A DNA stretch of 64,000 nt from Sphaerulina vaccinii (GCA_022570795.1 JAKUDP010000028.1:372001-436000), one strand, 5' to 3'; shown: positions 1 through 10,591, numbered from the stretch's first letter. Program-made: numbers and translations. The notes: generated by a model from the letters alone, not told the origin.

Positions 1-788
1 TACTCCCGCCAGTCCGCTGTCGCTTGTTCTTGCTGGTCGGCCAGTCATTGCCAGTACTGGCCCACCGCCTCAGCCCACCACCTTTTACTGGCGTCTCCAG
101 TGGTCGTGGCGAGCCTTGAAAGATCAGATTGCTGATCTCGGGCAGTTGTGGAGTGTCGCCGCTCTGTTTACTGCTGGCGTAGCGCTGCCATAGGTCTACA
201 GACGGGTCTGCAGCCGGCGTTTTGGACACCGACTGCTGGCCTTTCTGCGTAGAGCCGCCTGGCTGTGAAGAGGACGCCGGACCTGTTGGCGAAGAGCTTT
301 TAGCTCGTTTCCTTTTCCGTCGATTAGGCGTCTCTGACGAGCCGTTCGGTATCCAGCCGATCTGTTCTTGCGGTGAGAGTACCGTTTCTTCCACCTTCTT
401 GGCCTCGTCGCAGTCTCCAATCAAGTCCTCTAATGGCAAACGCGCTCCTGGCGTACATGGAAAGGCAGAATTCGTCTCTGAACCGCTGTTCCTTGTTTCT
501 GCGCCCACGGCTCCTTCTCGTTGCCCTGGAGGCCTCTCTGTGAAGGAGAAAGCGGCTAAATTGCTCTTTGCCTGTGAGTTCGCCGGAATTGGTGGTTTGG
601 CGGCGGCTATGGGGATATTCGTGGGTGCATCGCTCAGAGGCGCTCTGTTTTGCTGAGTTTTGCTCCAGTGAGCGCGAGGCTGCACGAAGAGGGTCAGTTA
701 TCGTAACCATTCAGAGAGAGAAGCATTGCGAGAGGCATACTTTGTTACCGTGTTCCTTCTCGAAGAAACCTTTCGTCTTCGAAGCCAT
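1..788 (-). CDS. Unidentified nuclear-type protein, N-terminal part (3' end outside window)
   Basis: Two exons on the minus strand: 788-741 (16 codons from the first ATG) and 679-1, joined by a 61-nt intron (740-680, donor GTATGC, branch TAACTGAC, acceptor GTGCAG), both in phase 0. The frame stays open to the window edge, giving 242 residues. The protein starts MASKTKGFFEKEHGNK and is hydrophilic and low in complexity. Ordered islands are a segment with RLPLEDLIGDCDEAKK and SPQEQIGWIPN (about residues 100-130), a basic stretch RRKRKRAK that looks like a nuclear localisation signal, and a segment with DLWQRYA followed by LRRWASTGNDWPTSKNKR near the edge. The spacing of conserved-looking Trp, Pro and charged residues suggests a real conserved family acting in the nucleus. 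I do not recognise the family with confidence, so no function is assigned. Confidence 0.6.
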
Positions 789-2423
789 GGCGCCGTCTAT
801 GATACATATAGTTCGTGATTTTCGTGTCTCATCGCTCCAAACGCTTCACAAGCAAGGCAAAGAAATGGCTGGTATTCTGGTGGGATTCGTGGTCGATGAG
901 TTGTTGACAGAAGCAAGAACATCGCGTCCGAGTAGACGCGTTTCAGTGCCAAGCGATTGTCCCCACTTTTGCATCCCACCTCATCTCTGAGATCTCCCTC
1001 TTCTTCTCCAATACATGAAACAAATGGCACAGCACCCGCACGACGACCTCGACGGCATGGCTAGTCTAGCATCTCGGAGATATGCCAGCAGCGGCATGCG
1101 GAAGCTGAAGAGCATGCGTACACCAAGCACTTCGTGCAGACACGATCTCTCCAGCAACTTGGAAGGAGCCTCAGGAGCAGAGCTTCGCGCTGACTTCTCG
1201 AAAACAGGAACAGGATGTTTAGCTGCATGGGCTGCCGGCCGACTGGCATGGCATCTGTGGAAGCTTGGAGACATATCATACTATTGTCGCGACATTTCCG
1301 CATGAGTCGTCGAGACTCCAAATCTGGTTCGAACATTGCGCATATGGCATCTACACGAACGTTGCAATCATCTCAGAGGCCATACCGCGTTCTTTTGGCA
1401 TGCCAGTCGCGCCCTGGTTGGCGGCGTCGCTGCACGGAGCCAGAGATCTAGCCAGAGCTCGATACACTAACCGGAACTAGCTGAGGTGGACCTGCAGTCT
1501 ATTCACATGTCTCTAAGCTCACCCGATGTCTACCTAGTGTATCGCCTGTGACTTTCGCAGCGTGGTGTCTATTGGAAACGTGGAGCTATCGCGGTATTTG
1601 TACTGCATCGAGGACTTTCGGAGTCACCGACCATCTCCGAGACATACCAAAAGTTGCTGAGCAGACGACGGCACGGCCAGCACATAGAATCAGAGAGCTG
1701 GGAGTTAGCTAGGTGCATGCGATGCCCGTCAGCCAACACTGGACCGTGTGATATTCATGTCAGCGTCCGAACGTCTCGGAACAGATCAAAGGTATACCTG
1801 GCACTTCGTCAGGGGGTGGCGTGGCATAGCGCTCATCCAGTGTGTGGAGCTGCGCAACAGGAGCCTGGAAGTCAAGAAGATGGAGTGCTTTGACACTGCA
1901 GCCTCGATTCCTGCCACTTTCACATCTTCGAGGAAAGTATCTCTAAGAGAACGGAAGTCAGAGCTCACGACAAGGACGTCGAGCGCGATGGCCCGGTCTG
2001 AACGCGGTGTCAGAGACACTCGGCAAAAGTCAATGTACATCATCTCATGACAATTCAAAACTGCCACGAGCTGCATGCAGGCATTGCAAGTGTCATTTCG
2101 TCGTTGGCGATCGTACTGACTGAGAGTAGTTGAACCATGGGCATGGTTTTCGTGCGATGCGATCTGGCAAGTGCTGACCCTTGCACTATATCTCTGTTAA
2201 AATATACACAACTTGACTTGCAGTGGAAGCGACCGTTCTCGACGCGACCGCGCAGGCCAACCACAGGATGGCAATTACCAACACACTTGGCCACAAATTC
2301 TGGCGCGACCAGAGTCAGGCCTGACCACGTGTGCTTAACGTCCACATTTTCAAGCTTGCCCGTTCTCGATGCAATTTCTACACTATCCTGGCAGTCGTAA
2401 TCACTATTGATGCCTCAAACAAT
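789..2423. other. Gene-poor stretch between divergent genes
   Basis: About 1.6 kb between the start of the minus-strand gene ending at 788 and the start at 2424. Only short overlapping reading frames occur, none with recognisable protein sequence or splice structure. It should hold the promoters of both flanking genes. A short piece at 1930-1955 (AGTATCTCTAAGAGAAC) resembles, on the minus strand, the 3' block of the introner-like family described elsewhere, but the match is too weak to call. Confidence 0.5.
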
Positions 2424-3872
2424 ATGGACACCAAATCAGTACCAGGAGACCAGACACCGCCTCCTCCCTACGACGATGTCTTGGGCGAAGCACAATCCGA
2501 TGCCCAGCCACTATCAGAAAAAGCCTTGCACATAAGGAAATGGCTTCGTCAGGTACTCTGCACAGACTATCGTAGTGTCGCGGCTGATCATCACCGACAT
2601 CATGCCGCTTTCTTGTTCCCTCTCAAGCAAAAGCTTACGGCAATTGGCCTGGAGGCAGCAGCCTCTACTGCCAGTGCCGTTCTGAGCAGAAAGATCATAG
2701 ACGAAGAGCTGATGACGCCTGCACAAGAGCTCAATTTGTCGCGTGATGTCCTCATGCCAATTTTCATGCGTTACATCGCTGAAGGTGGATACTGGTACAC
2801 TGGTTGCATTCCTGGAATGGACTTCAGGGATATCGAAGACAAAGTTCAAGTGGACTTGAACATCATTGTGCCTGCAGTCATCTCACCAGAGGAGTCGGAG
2901 CTACACGCCAACCTGGAGAGACGTATGCAACACGTCAAAACGACATGCCCGCAGGAAGCTGCTCGTCGAGCAAAGTTCGATCCATTTGTCGACGAATATG
3001 GTATTGGCATCCAGGAGCCGACAGAGCAGCAGCCCGAGTTAACAGAGCACCTCCTTGACGGCAAGATTGAGCGACTGTGCCGAGACTGCGCTGAGCTCGC
3101 AGCTCCGCGTGAAGGAGAGGGGCAACAAACGACGGCGTTCAGTAAAAGGCCAGATGAGCGCTCTGAGGACAAAGCAGAAGGCTCATTCGCTCAAGCAGCG
3201 CATGATCTAATCGAGCAGCGGCATGATAGATTGACGTCAAGACCGGCAGCGTTGCTCGCAGCGAACGAGCAACACTCAGAGCAGACTGACCAGGGCCAAG
3301 TGCATCTGGAGGGCTGTCTCGACAAACTCGACTCGCACGCCTCAGGAACATACCCACACGAGAGGACGGAATCAAGAGCGAAGTCGCAGAAGGCACCGAT
3401 TGTCGCTGACGCTTCTGCTGCTCACGCTTCAGCCACCCTAATCGCGGAGTACAGAGAAAAGCTTGACCAGCGCCGTTTGAAGTTACAGCAGATCGAGCTC
3501 GATCTCCTCTCGAGTGCCACAAGAACATTACCGTATGAGAAAGAGGACCTAAGACAGGGTTCGCAGAACGCACCGATCCTCGCCGATGCTTACGCTGCTC
3601 ATGCTTCAGCCACCGTACACGTCGCTCGAATCGAGAAGACTGCCAGGAAGACCTCTGGACCGCTACGTGAACGAAAAGGAGGATCTCGAATACAAGCACC
3701 ACCTCCCAGTTCAATACTCAAGAGCGGACATACAGAGCAGAGTGGACGGCGCCGAATGTGGCTCGAGAGCTATCTCGACAAACTCGACTCGCGCGCGCAC
3801 ATCCTTTTGAGCGAGAAGACTGCCGGGAAGACCTCCGACCCACCACATGAGGACCAGACAATCCCGGACTAG
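2424..3872 (+). CDS. Orphan protein with PPPPY motif and internal repeats
   Basis: Single exon, 482 residues from the ATG at 2424 (MDTKSVPGDQTPPPPYDD). An in-frame ATG at 2331 exists but adds an unlikely leader. The first 180 residues look folded (aromatic and hydrophobic, e.g. YIAEGGYWYTGCIPGMDFRD) and include a PPPPY motif of the kind bound by WW domains. From about residue 250 on the protein is Ala/Gln/Glu/Arg-rich and repetitive: blocks like KAPIVADASAAHASAT and NAPILADAYAAHASAT recur, as do LDKLDSHAS and LDKLDSRAH. DNA similar to these repeats continues past the stop (around 3935-3975), so the reading frame may once have been longer. The gene lies just upstream of a decayed retroelement. 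No family recognised; lineage-specific origin is likely but is inference. Confidence 0.5.
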   Translation: MDTKSVPGDQTPPPPYDDVLGEAQSDAQPLSEKALHIRKWLRQVLCTDYRSVAADHHRHHAAFLFPLKQKLTAIGLEAAASTASAVLSRKIIDEELMTPAQELNLSRDVLMPIFMRYIAEGGYWYTGCIPGMDFRDIEDKVQVDLNIIVPAVISPEESELHANLERRMQHVKTTCPQEAARRAKFDPFVDEYGIGIQEPTEQQPELTEHLLDGKIERLCRDCAELAAPREGEGQQTTAFSKRPDERSEDKAEGSFAQAAHDLIEQRHDRLTSRPAALLAANEQHSEQTDQGQVHLEGCLDKLDSHASGTYPHERTESRAKSQKAPIVADASAAHASATLIAEYREKLDQRRLKLQQIELDLLSSATRTLPYEKEDLRQGSQNAPILADAYAAHASATVHVARIEKTARKTSGPLRERKGGSRIQAPPPSSILKSGHTEQSGRRRMWLESYLDKLDSRAHILLSEKTAGKTSDPPHEDQTIPD

Positions 3873-4059
3873 CGTCGTGGCATCTTTGGTCGCGTGTTAT
3901 CTGGCTGGAATGATCTCCGCGAGCCGGCTCAGTCACGAGAGTGAGGACCTCCGAAATCAATACTCAAGAATGGACATCCACACCGAAAGTGATGATATAG
4001 ATAGGTCGCGCGGATATTGGGCTCTCAAGGCACGTTCGATCTTTCTAGTCTGTCGCGAC

Positions 4060-4560
4060 CACTAAGCCGCCAAAGAGCTTGCCGGATCAATCTCCCATCA
4101 TGCCGATCCAGAGCGCAACCTCTACGTGGACATCGACTCAAGTCGCAAGGCAATCGCAGTCGTCGTATACATGGTTGTCGGCGATCCTGACCCGACGCTG
4201 AAAGACAGCAGGTCTATATCGTTCCCAGCTACCTAGGTCCAAGTAGTGTGTTACATAAGCAAGACCTTAACAGCTCCCGAAGTCGCGCTATCCAGCGACA
4301 GAGCTTGAGATGTCCGGGCTCGTCTAGGCAGCTAGAAAGAACCGCAATACTCTACAGACCTGCCGCAAGACGACATACATCTTCACCGACCACATTGCCA
4401 ACCTCGGCATTACAGACTCTGGTTCTCTAACTACGACTACGTCCACAGACAAGCTCAACCTCAGACTGGTTCGAGGTGGAGGATTCCTATCCCAGTATCC
4501 ACGCATCAAGTTCCGATCAATACGAGTATCGGAGGTACGATATGCAGACACATGATCATC
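4060..4560 (+). mobile_element. Decayed Ty3/gypsy retrotransposon fragment (RT/RNase H region)
   Basis: Conceptual translation shows two collinear pieces typical of the reverse transcriptase-RNase H junction of fungal Ty3/gypsy elements. One frame reads AAKELAGSISHHADPERN followed by LYVDIDSSRKAIAVVVYMV (from 4120), the RNase H entry motif, and then stops at 4234. A different frame around 4395-4500 gives FTDHIA and then STDKLNLRLVR and LSQYPRIKFR, the usual end of the RNase H domain. The stop and the change of frame show that it is dead. No long terminal repeats or other pol domains were found nearby, so this is an old internal remnant. Confidence 0.7.
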
Positions 4561-5140
4561 GGGCTCGATCTCTCCGAATTCTCACGACGACTCAGCTCAC
4601 CGAGCTCCTGACCAGCCAGCGAGCGCATGAGCTCTGCTTTTCAGAGACACTCTCTGGCGACAGACATTCCTTCATCTGCTTCCCATCTACTTCGACATCG
4701 GAAATCGCTGGAAGAGCGCAGAGAGACTACGCGTGTCCAGCGTACTGCCAATGACAGAACTACAAATCGAGAGGTGTACGCACTCCCTCGTATTCAGATC
4801 GATTAGAATGTGCTAGCTTCAGGCGTCCAGCCCGCACGGAAGATAGACCGGAAGAGAGCCAGTAGAGTGCATTAACATATGCGGTCCTGGATGAGTTCAT
4901 GCACAAATTGCTATGAGAGACTCCCCAGCATTGCAACTGCATATTGCATCTTAAGGATGAAGTGACGAAGCCTGTCGATCACCCACTTCATATGGCCAAG
5001 CTTTCGAAGCTGTTAATGAAAATAGCAACAGCTTCTGCTCGAAAGGTAAGATCATCAACACACGGATCGACGTCACGTCTAGATTATCGGAAGTCGGCAT
5101 ACTCATGGTAGACACGTCCAGCATTAAAGTACTCGCAGAG
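4561..5140. other. Intergenic, no gene seen
   Basis: Roughly 580 bases after the retroelement remnant with only short non-coding frames. The 3' part is the promoter region of the secreted-protein gene at 5252. It may contain further decayed element sequence, but nothing recognisable was seen. Confidence 0.4.
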
Positions 5141-5148
5141 CATATAAG
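5141..5148 (+). promoter_or_regulatory. TATA-box-like site of the secreted-protein gene
   Basis: The octamer CATATAAG lies about 105 bases upstream of the ATG at 5252 and is followed by a C/A-rich leader, a normal arrangement for a strongly expressed fungal gene. The call rests on sequence and position only. Confidence 0.45.
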
Positions 5149-5251
5149 ATATGACAGATTCTCCCTGTCTGACTACCATATTGCAGCTCCCGTCTCGACG
5201 TAGCAACTTACCACTTCACAAACATATCACATTACGTTCCACATCGTCAAG

Positions 5252-6030
5252 ATGCAGCTTCTCCATCTCCTTGCAGCCTGCGGACTCACCTCTGCAGCAG
5301 CAGTAGGTCGCTCGGTGGCACCAGGTCCAGTGGAAGCTCACAAAGAATACTACCTCAAGACTCAAGTCAAACCAGGTCAATCGGCAGCAAAGGCCAAGTT
5401 CAACAGTCTCTACCTGTACGATCTCATCATTGCACTCATCGTCAAACCTAGACTAACCACTCCTATAGTCAAGCCTACCACACAGGAGCCGATTTCAACG
5501 ACGCCACATTCGGTCTCGCAGGCAACACCACATATGCTGCCAAGGGCTACTTCAATAACACTCAGCACGCTCACACTTTGACTTACTACAATCAGTATGC
5601 CATTCTCATAGACTCAGCCTTAGTGCATCCATACTGATCACTCGATAGACTCTTCGACGTCCAAGGCGGCACCTACGGCCTCATAATGGACGAATTCCAA
5701 GTCCAGTACACAAACTGGCAACCCGTTCGCATCAATTCTGCAGGAGGAGCTAATAATGCAACTGATGCTACGGGCTTTTACAATACTACAGAAGGGCTGA
5801 AGTGGACAAGCACACCTGATACTCCTGGTCAGACTGGAAGCGACGCTTTTGCTGGGTGGATTGGTGAGTGGCTCCAATTGGTTGATCAGTGTGGCTCGTG
5901 CTGACGTCTGTGACTAGTTTGCGATTGGTGGCATGCTGTGCCTCAGTTGTTCTTCCGTATCTTTCAAAATGAGACTGTGTTGCCGAGCAGTTGCGCAGAT
6001 ATCAGTTTGATGTTTGAGTATGTCAGATAG
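5252..6030 (+). CDS. Small secreted protein (DUF7907-like)
   Basis: Four exons (5252-5415, 5469-5594, 5649-5863, 5918-6030) separated by introns of 53, 54 and 54 nt with clear CTAAC/CTGAY branch points. The product is 205 residues. It starts with a typical signal peptide (MQLLHLLAACGLTSAAA), followed by EYYLKTQVKPGQ and the block YHTGADFNDATFGL. The rest is rich in Asn, Gly, Thr and aromatic residues, with several N-x-T sequons. The mature part has only two cysteines, in VCDWWHAVPQLFF and SSCADIS, which could pair in one disulfide. This layout matches a family of small secreted ascomycete proteins of unknown role that I believe is catalogued as DUF7907. The site of action would be the cell wall or the extracellular space. 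Model confidence is high; function is unknown. Confidence 0.75.
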
Positions 6031-6698
6031 ACACCGAGTACAGAGGAAGAGGCGCATGGCAGTTTAGGAACGACGAGGCGGTGTACCGGAGCTCTGGATG
6101 CTGTCGTTAGAAAGTATCTCTGAAGAAGGCAGGGTGGTCCAGCATTGGCAATATCTACCCTCAGCGCCTCATTCGGTCAAGGCTCGAGGAAAATAAACGT
6201 TGCCGCCATGCACTGTCTTTGCGCTTGGCTGCGTAGTCGGCTGCGATTGCGAGAGACATCAGACACGAGGCATCGATGTTGATACAACCTCTCCGTTCCT
6301 TATATTAACTTCGTTCGCACGCCGAGGCTGCTTTTAGTAGCATAGACAGCGCAAGAACGCAGAGAGGCCGGCAACGACCAGTTTCCTCAGCCCTCGGGTG
6401 CAAGCCCGCAGAAGATAGAGCCCTGATTCATACATCTTCTTCATATACTACCGATTAGTCTTGCACGCGATCTTATGATATTCATGGTCTCCCTCCCTGC
6501 CAAACAAGAGCTTGGCATCCATCAATACAGATCGTGCATGATACCAGCAGCATCGGCAGCTCTCCTTTGCTTCCTTGCGAGCCCATACTCCAGGGCGTTC
6601 TCTGTTCCCCAGCCCCTTCTCAATGGCAACACGCTGTCTGCTCTTGGTCGCGTAGCAGTGACATCGTGCTCAGAGATACGCTCTGAGTCTGCCTCCTC
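6031..6698. other. Convergent intergenic region with an introner-like scrap
   Basis: The region lies between two converging genes, the secreted protein (ends 6030) and TRL1 (ends 6699). No protein-coding signal was found. It contains one fragment of the introner-like family at 6101-6133 (separate entry). Confidence 0.5.
6101..6133 (-). repeat. Introner-like element fragment outside any recognised gene
   Basis: Read on the minus strand this piece contains CTTCAGAGATACTTTCTAAC, which matches the 3' block of the TRL1 and dioxygenase introns (TTTTCAGAGATACTTGCTAAC) at all but a few positions and keeps the branch-point sequence CTAAC. A CAG follows at the expected distance. No exon is recognisable on either side, so it is either an orphan insertion or the trace of a lost minus-strand gene. 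Confidence 0.45.
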
Positions 6699-9355
6699 CT
6701 AGCGCGACAGCACAGCCTTGACAGTCCCTTCAAGCTCCACAACGCCTGGGACGACCAGCTCGTACATCCCAACTGCGGCAGCTTCATGCTGGTGGGCATG
6801 CCATAATGCCAGCAAATCGTTGGCCTCCTTTGGCTTGATGTCTGACGAAGCCGTGCCAACTGTGATATGGGCGACGGCATTCACAGTCTGGAAATGCTCG
6901 CTACCTTCGAAAGGCGCAAGCGTCACCACAAAAGCCATAACGCGACTGTTCCAGACCAGACGTTCGAGTCGCACCCGACAGAGGCCGATCTTTGGCTCAG
7001 GTATCGCATATGCTCGCTCTTCGGTGGGTGCAGCGGCTTGCTTGTGAAGATTCGTCAGGCGGTTCCACGTTTCCGGATGATTGCCAGAATGAGCCTTATG
7101 AATCAACGTAACGTGAAATTCGCTTTGAACTCGGCGCTGCGTGCGCAATGTGTTGTACTAAATAGTAGGCAGAAGGGTTAGCAAGTATCTCTGAAAACGC
7201 AGGCTGCCTCATCAAGTGTCTGTCTTTGAGCTCAGCACCCCAGTGGATGTGAGCTCAGTGAGACACTGTCGATAGCGCATGCCTTCTGCCTCCTACACTT
7301 ACCATACGCGCCACATCAGGCGGTGAGTCCCTAAACAATGCGTCTAGGATTGGCACTACTCTTCCAGCAGGTACTTGGACGGCGAAGTACTCTGGCTTCT
7401 TCTCTTTCGGCTGGCCATTGGACTGAGGTTGAGATTTGGGTGCGCTGTTACCCTTTGGCTTCTTGTTCTCAAAGCCTTTGATCTCGTGCTTGATGTCGAC
7501 TTTGTAGTCACTCAGGGCCGCTGCGATAGCATTATCCATGTCGTCCGGAGAAGGCATTTCGCGGTTGTGAAATAATTGTGGATACTCTGCATAGAGCGAG
7601 GTGATGACGGTCTCCAGATTCTGCCGTGAGTCAAGGACCGGATTCAAATTTATGACCAAGTCAAAGCCATCGTCTGGAAAAGCTTCGCTGTTGACAGCCT
7701 CGAAACGATGTAGGAAGCCTTCCATTATGCCGATGATCTCTTCCGAGCCCTTGCTGGTGTGAATGGTCTGGTGGTTGTCTCCTCTTGATAGCACTCGATC
7801 ACGCAGTGCCTGTCTGGTGTTCTCGTAGTTCCCGCGATCGTGGACGAAATGCAGTGCTACGAAGCGCGCGGTGGGCACCACTTTCGAGACGTCTGTAATG
7901 AGCTGTTCTCGCTCACGTCGTTGGTGGTTGTTTCGATCTGCAATCATAGCGTCGTACTTCTCGAGCTCAGCGCAACAAGCAGTGGCAAATGCCAGAGGCT
8001 TCCCGCGCTTGACCGTAATGTTGTCGTTCTGAATATGGCCCCAGCCAAAGAGTTTACAGAGTGCCAATGCAATGGTAGTCTTGCCACAGCCGATGGTCGC
8101 GACTGGTACAAGGATCACATCTTGAGTCACTGCATCGTTGGTGACTTGGCCGTGCTGTGCTTCTAAGCGAATGATCTCTGCACCCGTCAGACCACGCTGG
8201 GCAAGGAAGTCGTCGCGCATCTTGATAATGCCATGGTTCTGTTGGTACGCCTTTCCAAGAGCTGGGTTCCCATGTAGCTGTTTACGTGCAAACATGATGT
8301 ATTCGGCAGTGATCTCCTTGTGCTTCTTGTACTTGGCTTCACGTCCGCCGATGACAGCTTTGGTACATTCTCGCCACTGACGGTACATGAGATATGGTTC
8401 CTGACACTCGTCAGCTGTTCCGTCCGCAACATATAGCAAAGCAGGACCTTGAACTTACCTCAAACTTGTACTTGAAGAACCAGTCGTGCCAATCGCCCGT
8501 ATTTGCCCGCGATTGACATCGTATCACGAAACCTTCTGTGTCACGGCCTTCGAAGTGTCCAGTCTCAGCAATCTTGTCGAGAAAGCTCTTCACATCACTC
8601 AGGTCATCGTTTATTAGATATGTCGTCTTCTTGAAACCCCACTCGTCGGCAAATCTGTCAACTAGGTGGTGTGGATACGTCGCAAATGCAGGGAGGTTGA
8701 GATTGATGCCATGCAAGTAGAGTCCAGCCGCTTCGGGCGAGTATGCAAGTACATGTTCCTCGAAGTCATCGTCGCATAGCTCTGCTACCGCAGTGGCGTT
8801 CATCAGCCGAAGCTGGGCAGCTAGTTGTTGTCGGGTCTTGCCAACACTGGCCAGATGCTTCTCCACCCAGCGCTCACCGACCGACGCGTGACTGACATCA
8901 ATGTCGCTTCGATCGCCAGTTGAATGCTTGCTGCACACTATGAGTGTACCATCTTCAAGGCCAGCAATGAATATGATGCAGCCATTCTCCTTCACACTAA
9001 GCTCGTATGGTCCTCTGGTGTTGGCTGTAACGTTATTCCATTCGGTTTCTGGTACCTCACCGTGATTGAAGAACTTGTCGTACCCACGAACAGCAATCTC
9101 GAAGTCCCCTTTCCTGGTCCGTGTAGTGAAAAGTCCTCGGGCGTAGCTGGGGAGGTTGGGCTTCTTGTAGTCCCAGTCTTGCATTCGCCAAGAGTCGACC
9201 AGAATATCTGTGCCATTCACAGCGAATGTAGCTTTCTTGCAAGAGAAGCCGCCCTTGTTCTTCCCTTTGCCCTTGTTGGCTTCGAATCCACGAAGCATTT
9301 CAGCTATTTCACGAGGGTCCTGCGGCCGGTATGGCGCGCCCTCGTAAAGCGCCAT
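6699..9355 (-). CDS. TRL1: tRNA ligase (fungal Trl1/Rlg1 type)
   Basis: Three exons (9355-8459, 8400-7303, 7157-6699) give 817 residues, normal for the family. The enzyme seals tRNA halves after intron removal and, from yeast work, also HAC1 mRNA in the unfolded protein response. All three catalytic modules are visible. The N-terminal adenylyltransferase/ligase has the nucleotidyl-lysine motif KENG (K122). The central polynucleotide kinase has the P-loop GCGKTT (403-408). The C-terminal cyclic phosphodiesterase of the 2H type has HVT (680-682) and HITV (from 762). Intron 1 is 58 nt. Intron 2 (7302-7158, 145 nt), just before the phosphodiesterase domain, is an introner-like element. The start is placed at the first ATG of the open frame; the next upstream gene is divergent (9858). 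Confidence 0.95.
7158..7302 (-). repeat. Introner-like element: intron 2 of TRL1 (145 nt)
   Basis: This spliceosomal intron begins GTAAGTGTAGGAGGCAGAAG, has the branch-point block AGATACTTGCTAACCC and ends TATTTAG; it lies between two complete codons. Its sequence is about 92% identical to intron 2 of the dioxygenase gene 25 kb away (32345-32491). I count ten substitutions, nine of them transitions, plus a small difference at the 3' end. An internal GCTGAGCTCAAAGACAGACA is shared exactly apart from one base. Intron homology in unrelated genes defines an introner-like element. Confidence 0.85.
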
Positions 9356-9857
9356 ATTCTCTGTATCCCTGGTCTTGAATCTGAAGTGGGTCGAGGTGCT
9401 TGCCGATGGTGTGGTGTCGAGAACTTTGCAGAGAAAGGTATCTCAAGTAGTATCTCAAGGGAAGGGAAGTCTCCAGTCCTCAGAAGCCTGGGCTGGTTGT
9501 ATAAGGTCGTTACTGTCGTGGAAGAATTATGCCTGTAAGGAAGGTTCGAAAGAAATCGACAAACTTATGGAAGCTGCGCCTGAAACCCAGAGCAATCGAG
9601 CCGAGTCACCGCAGAAAGAGACACCGCCGCTGTTGCCAACTTTCACGCCTTGAAGAAATGCAACAATTTGTGGAAATAGTTTGTGTGTAGGCGGCGTACA
9701 GAAGCAGAAGTAAAGAGAGTTGCACAGTCATTTTGAGTGGAGTCTGTGGCTGAAGTGGCGCAGGCAGACAGTCTTGGCCAGACCAGTGAGGTCTCCATGT
9801 TCACTTACAATCACCAGAACACTCACTCAGCGCAGACAACGCTCGTCATCCTTCAAG
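9356..9857. promoter_or_regulatory. Divergent promoter region TRL1 / dynactin p25
   Basis: About 500 bases lie between the two divergent start codons. No coding sequence was seen. The repeated GTATCTCAAG at 9438-9458 sits in the presumed TRL1 leader. No clear TATA box was recognised. Confidence 0.4.
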
Positions 9858-10591
9858 ATGTCGTCGCGACCGGCAGTTGGAACACGGCGGTCCGTCAAGA
9901 CTGAGTACATCACGACAGTAGGATGGAACCCACAGCTTTCCCGGACTCGATCGTGCACTGACACGCGTAGGACACTGGCAACAAAATCTCGCGGCGATCG
10001 AACATCGAAGGCAAGCAGAACATTATGCTGGGCGGCAAATCTGTAGTCATGGCCGGTGTCCACATGCGAGGTGATCTTCACTTGATAGAAAAGCCTCCGG
10101 CTGAAGGCGAGAAGCCACGAGCTCCACGAACAGCCATTAGCATTGGAAAGTACGTGCTTTCTATGTCACTACTCAAGCCGAGCATGAATTGATCGTGCAG
10201 CAGGGCAAGCATCTTATCGACCAACTGCGTTCTTCACCCTCCAATGCGACTACATCATGGCGAGATGACATTCTATCCCATGAGAATTGGCGATAACGTC
10301 TTCATTGGCGCTGGAACGCATGTATCCGCCGCTGTGATCTCCTCGCATGTGCACGTTGGAGAGAACTGCGTCCTTGGTTCCTTCAGCATGCTCAAAGAGA
10401 GCTGCAAAGTTCTGCCAAACACAGTCGTTCCGCCAAACATGATTGTACCACCAGGCTGTATTGTCGCAGGTCGACCAGCTCGCATCATCGGAGAAGTTGG
10501 TGACGGATGGGGCCAGGCTGTGGGCGGAGGCGAGGGTGAGGAGCTTGTCGAAGGTGGCGATCTCAGACCTTTGGTCAGAAAGATCGAGTGA
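9858..10591 (+). CDS. DCTN5: Dynactin subunit p25 (DCTN5; Neurospora RO-12 type)
   Basis: Three exons (9858-9917, 9971-10149, 10204-10591) with introns of 53 and 54 nt encode 208 residues. The product has the isoleucine-patch hexapeptide pattern that folds into a left-handed beta-helix: GNKISRRSNIEGKQNIMLGG, GVHMRGDL, then a central segment NCVLHPPMRLHHGEMTFYP and RIGDNVFIGAGTHV, and TVVPPNMIVPPGCIVAGRPA. This order and the CVLHPP segment are those of the p25 subunit at the pointed end of the dynactin filament, which helps dynein attach to endosomes. The C-terminal tail is Gly/Glu-rich. The first intron uses the uncommon donor GTAGGA, but the frame and the branch point CACTGACAC support it. 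Confidence 0.9.

Noticed and set aside
222..656. Open frames on both strands at 196-710 in phases other than the spliced one
   Set aside because: The phase that continues from the 788-741 exon across a clean intron is the only one with protein-like sequence; the others are its shadows.
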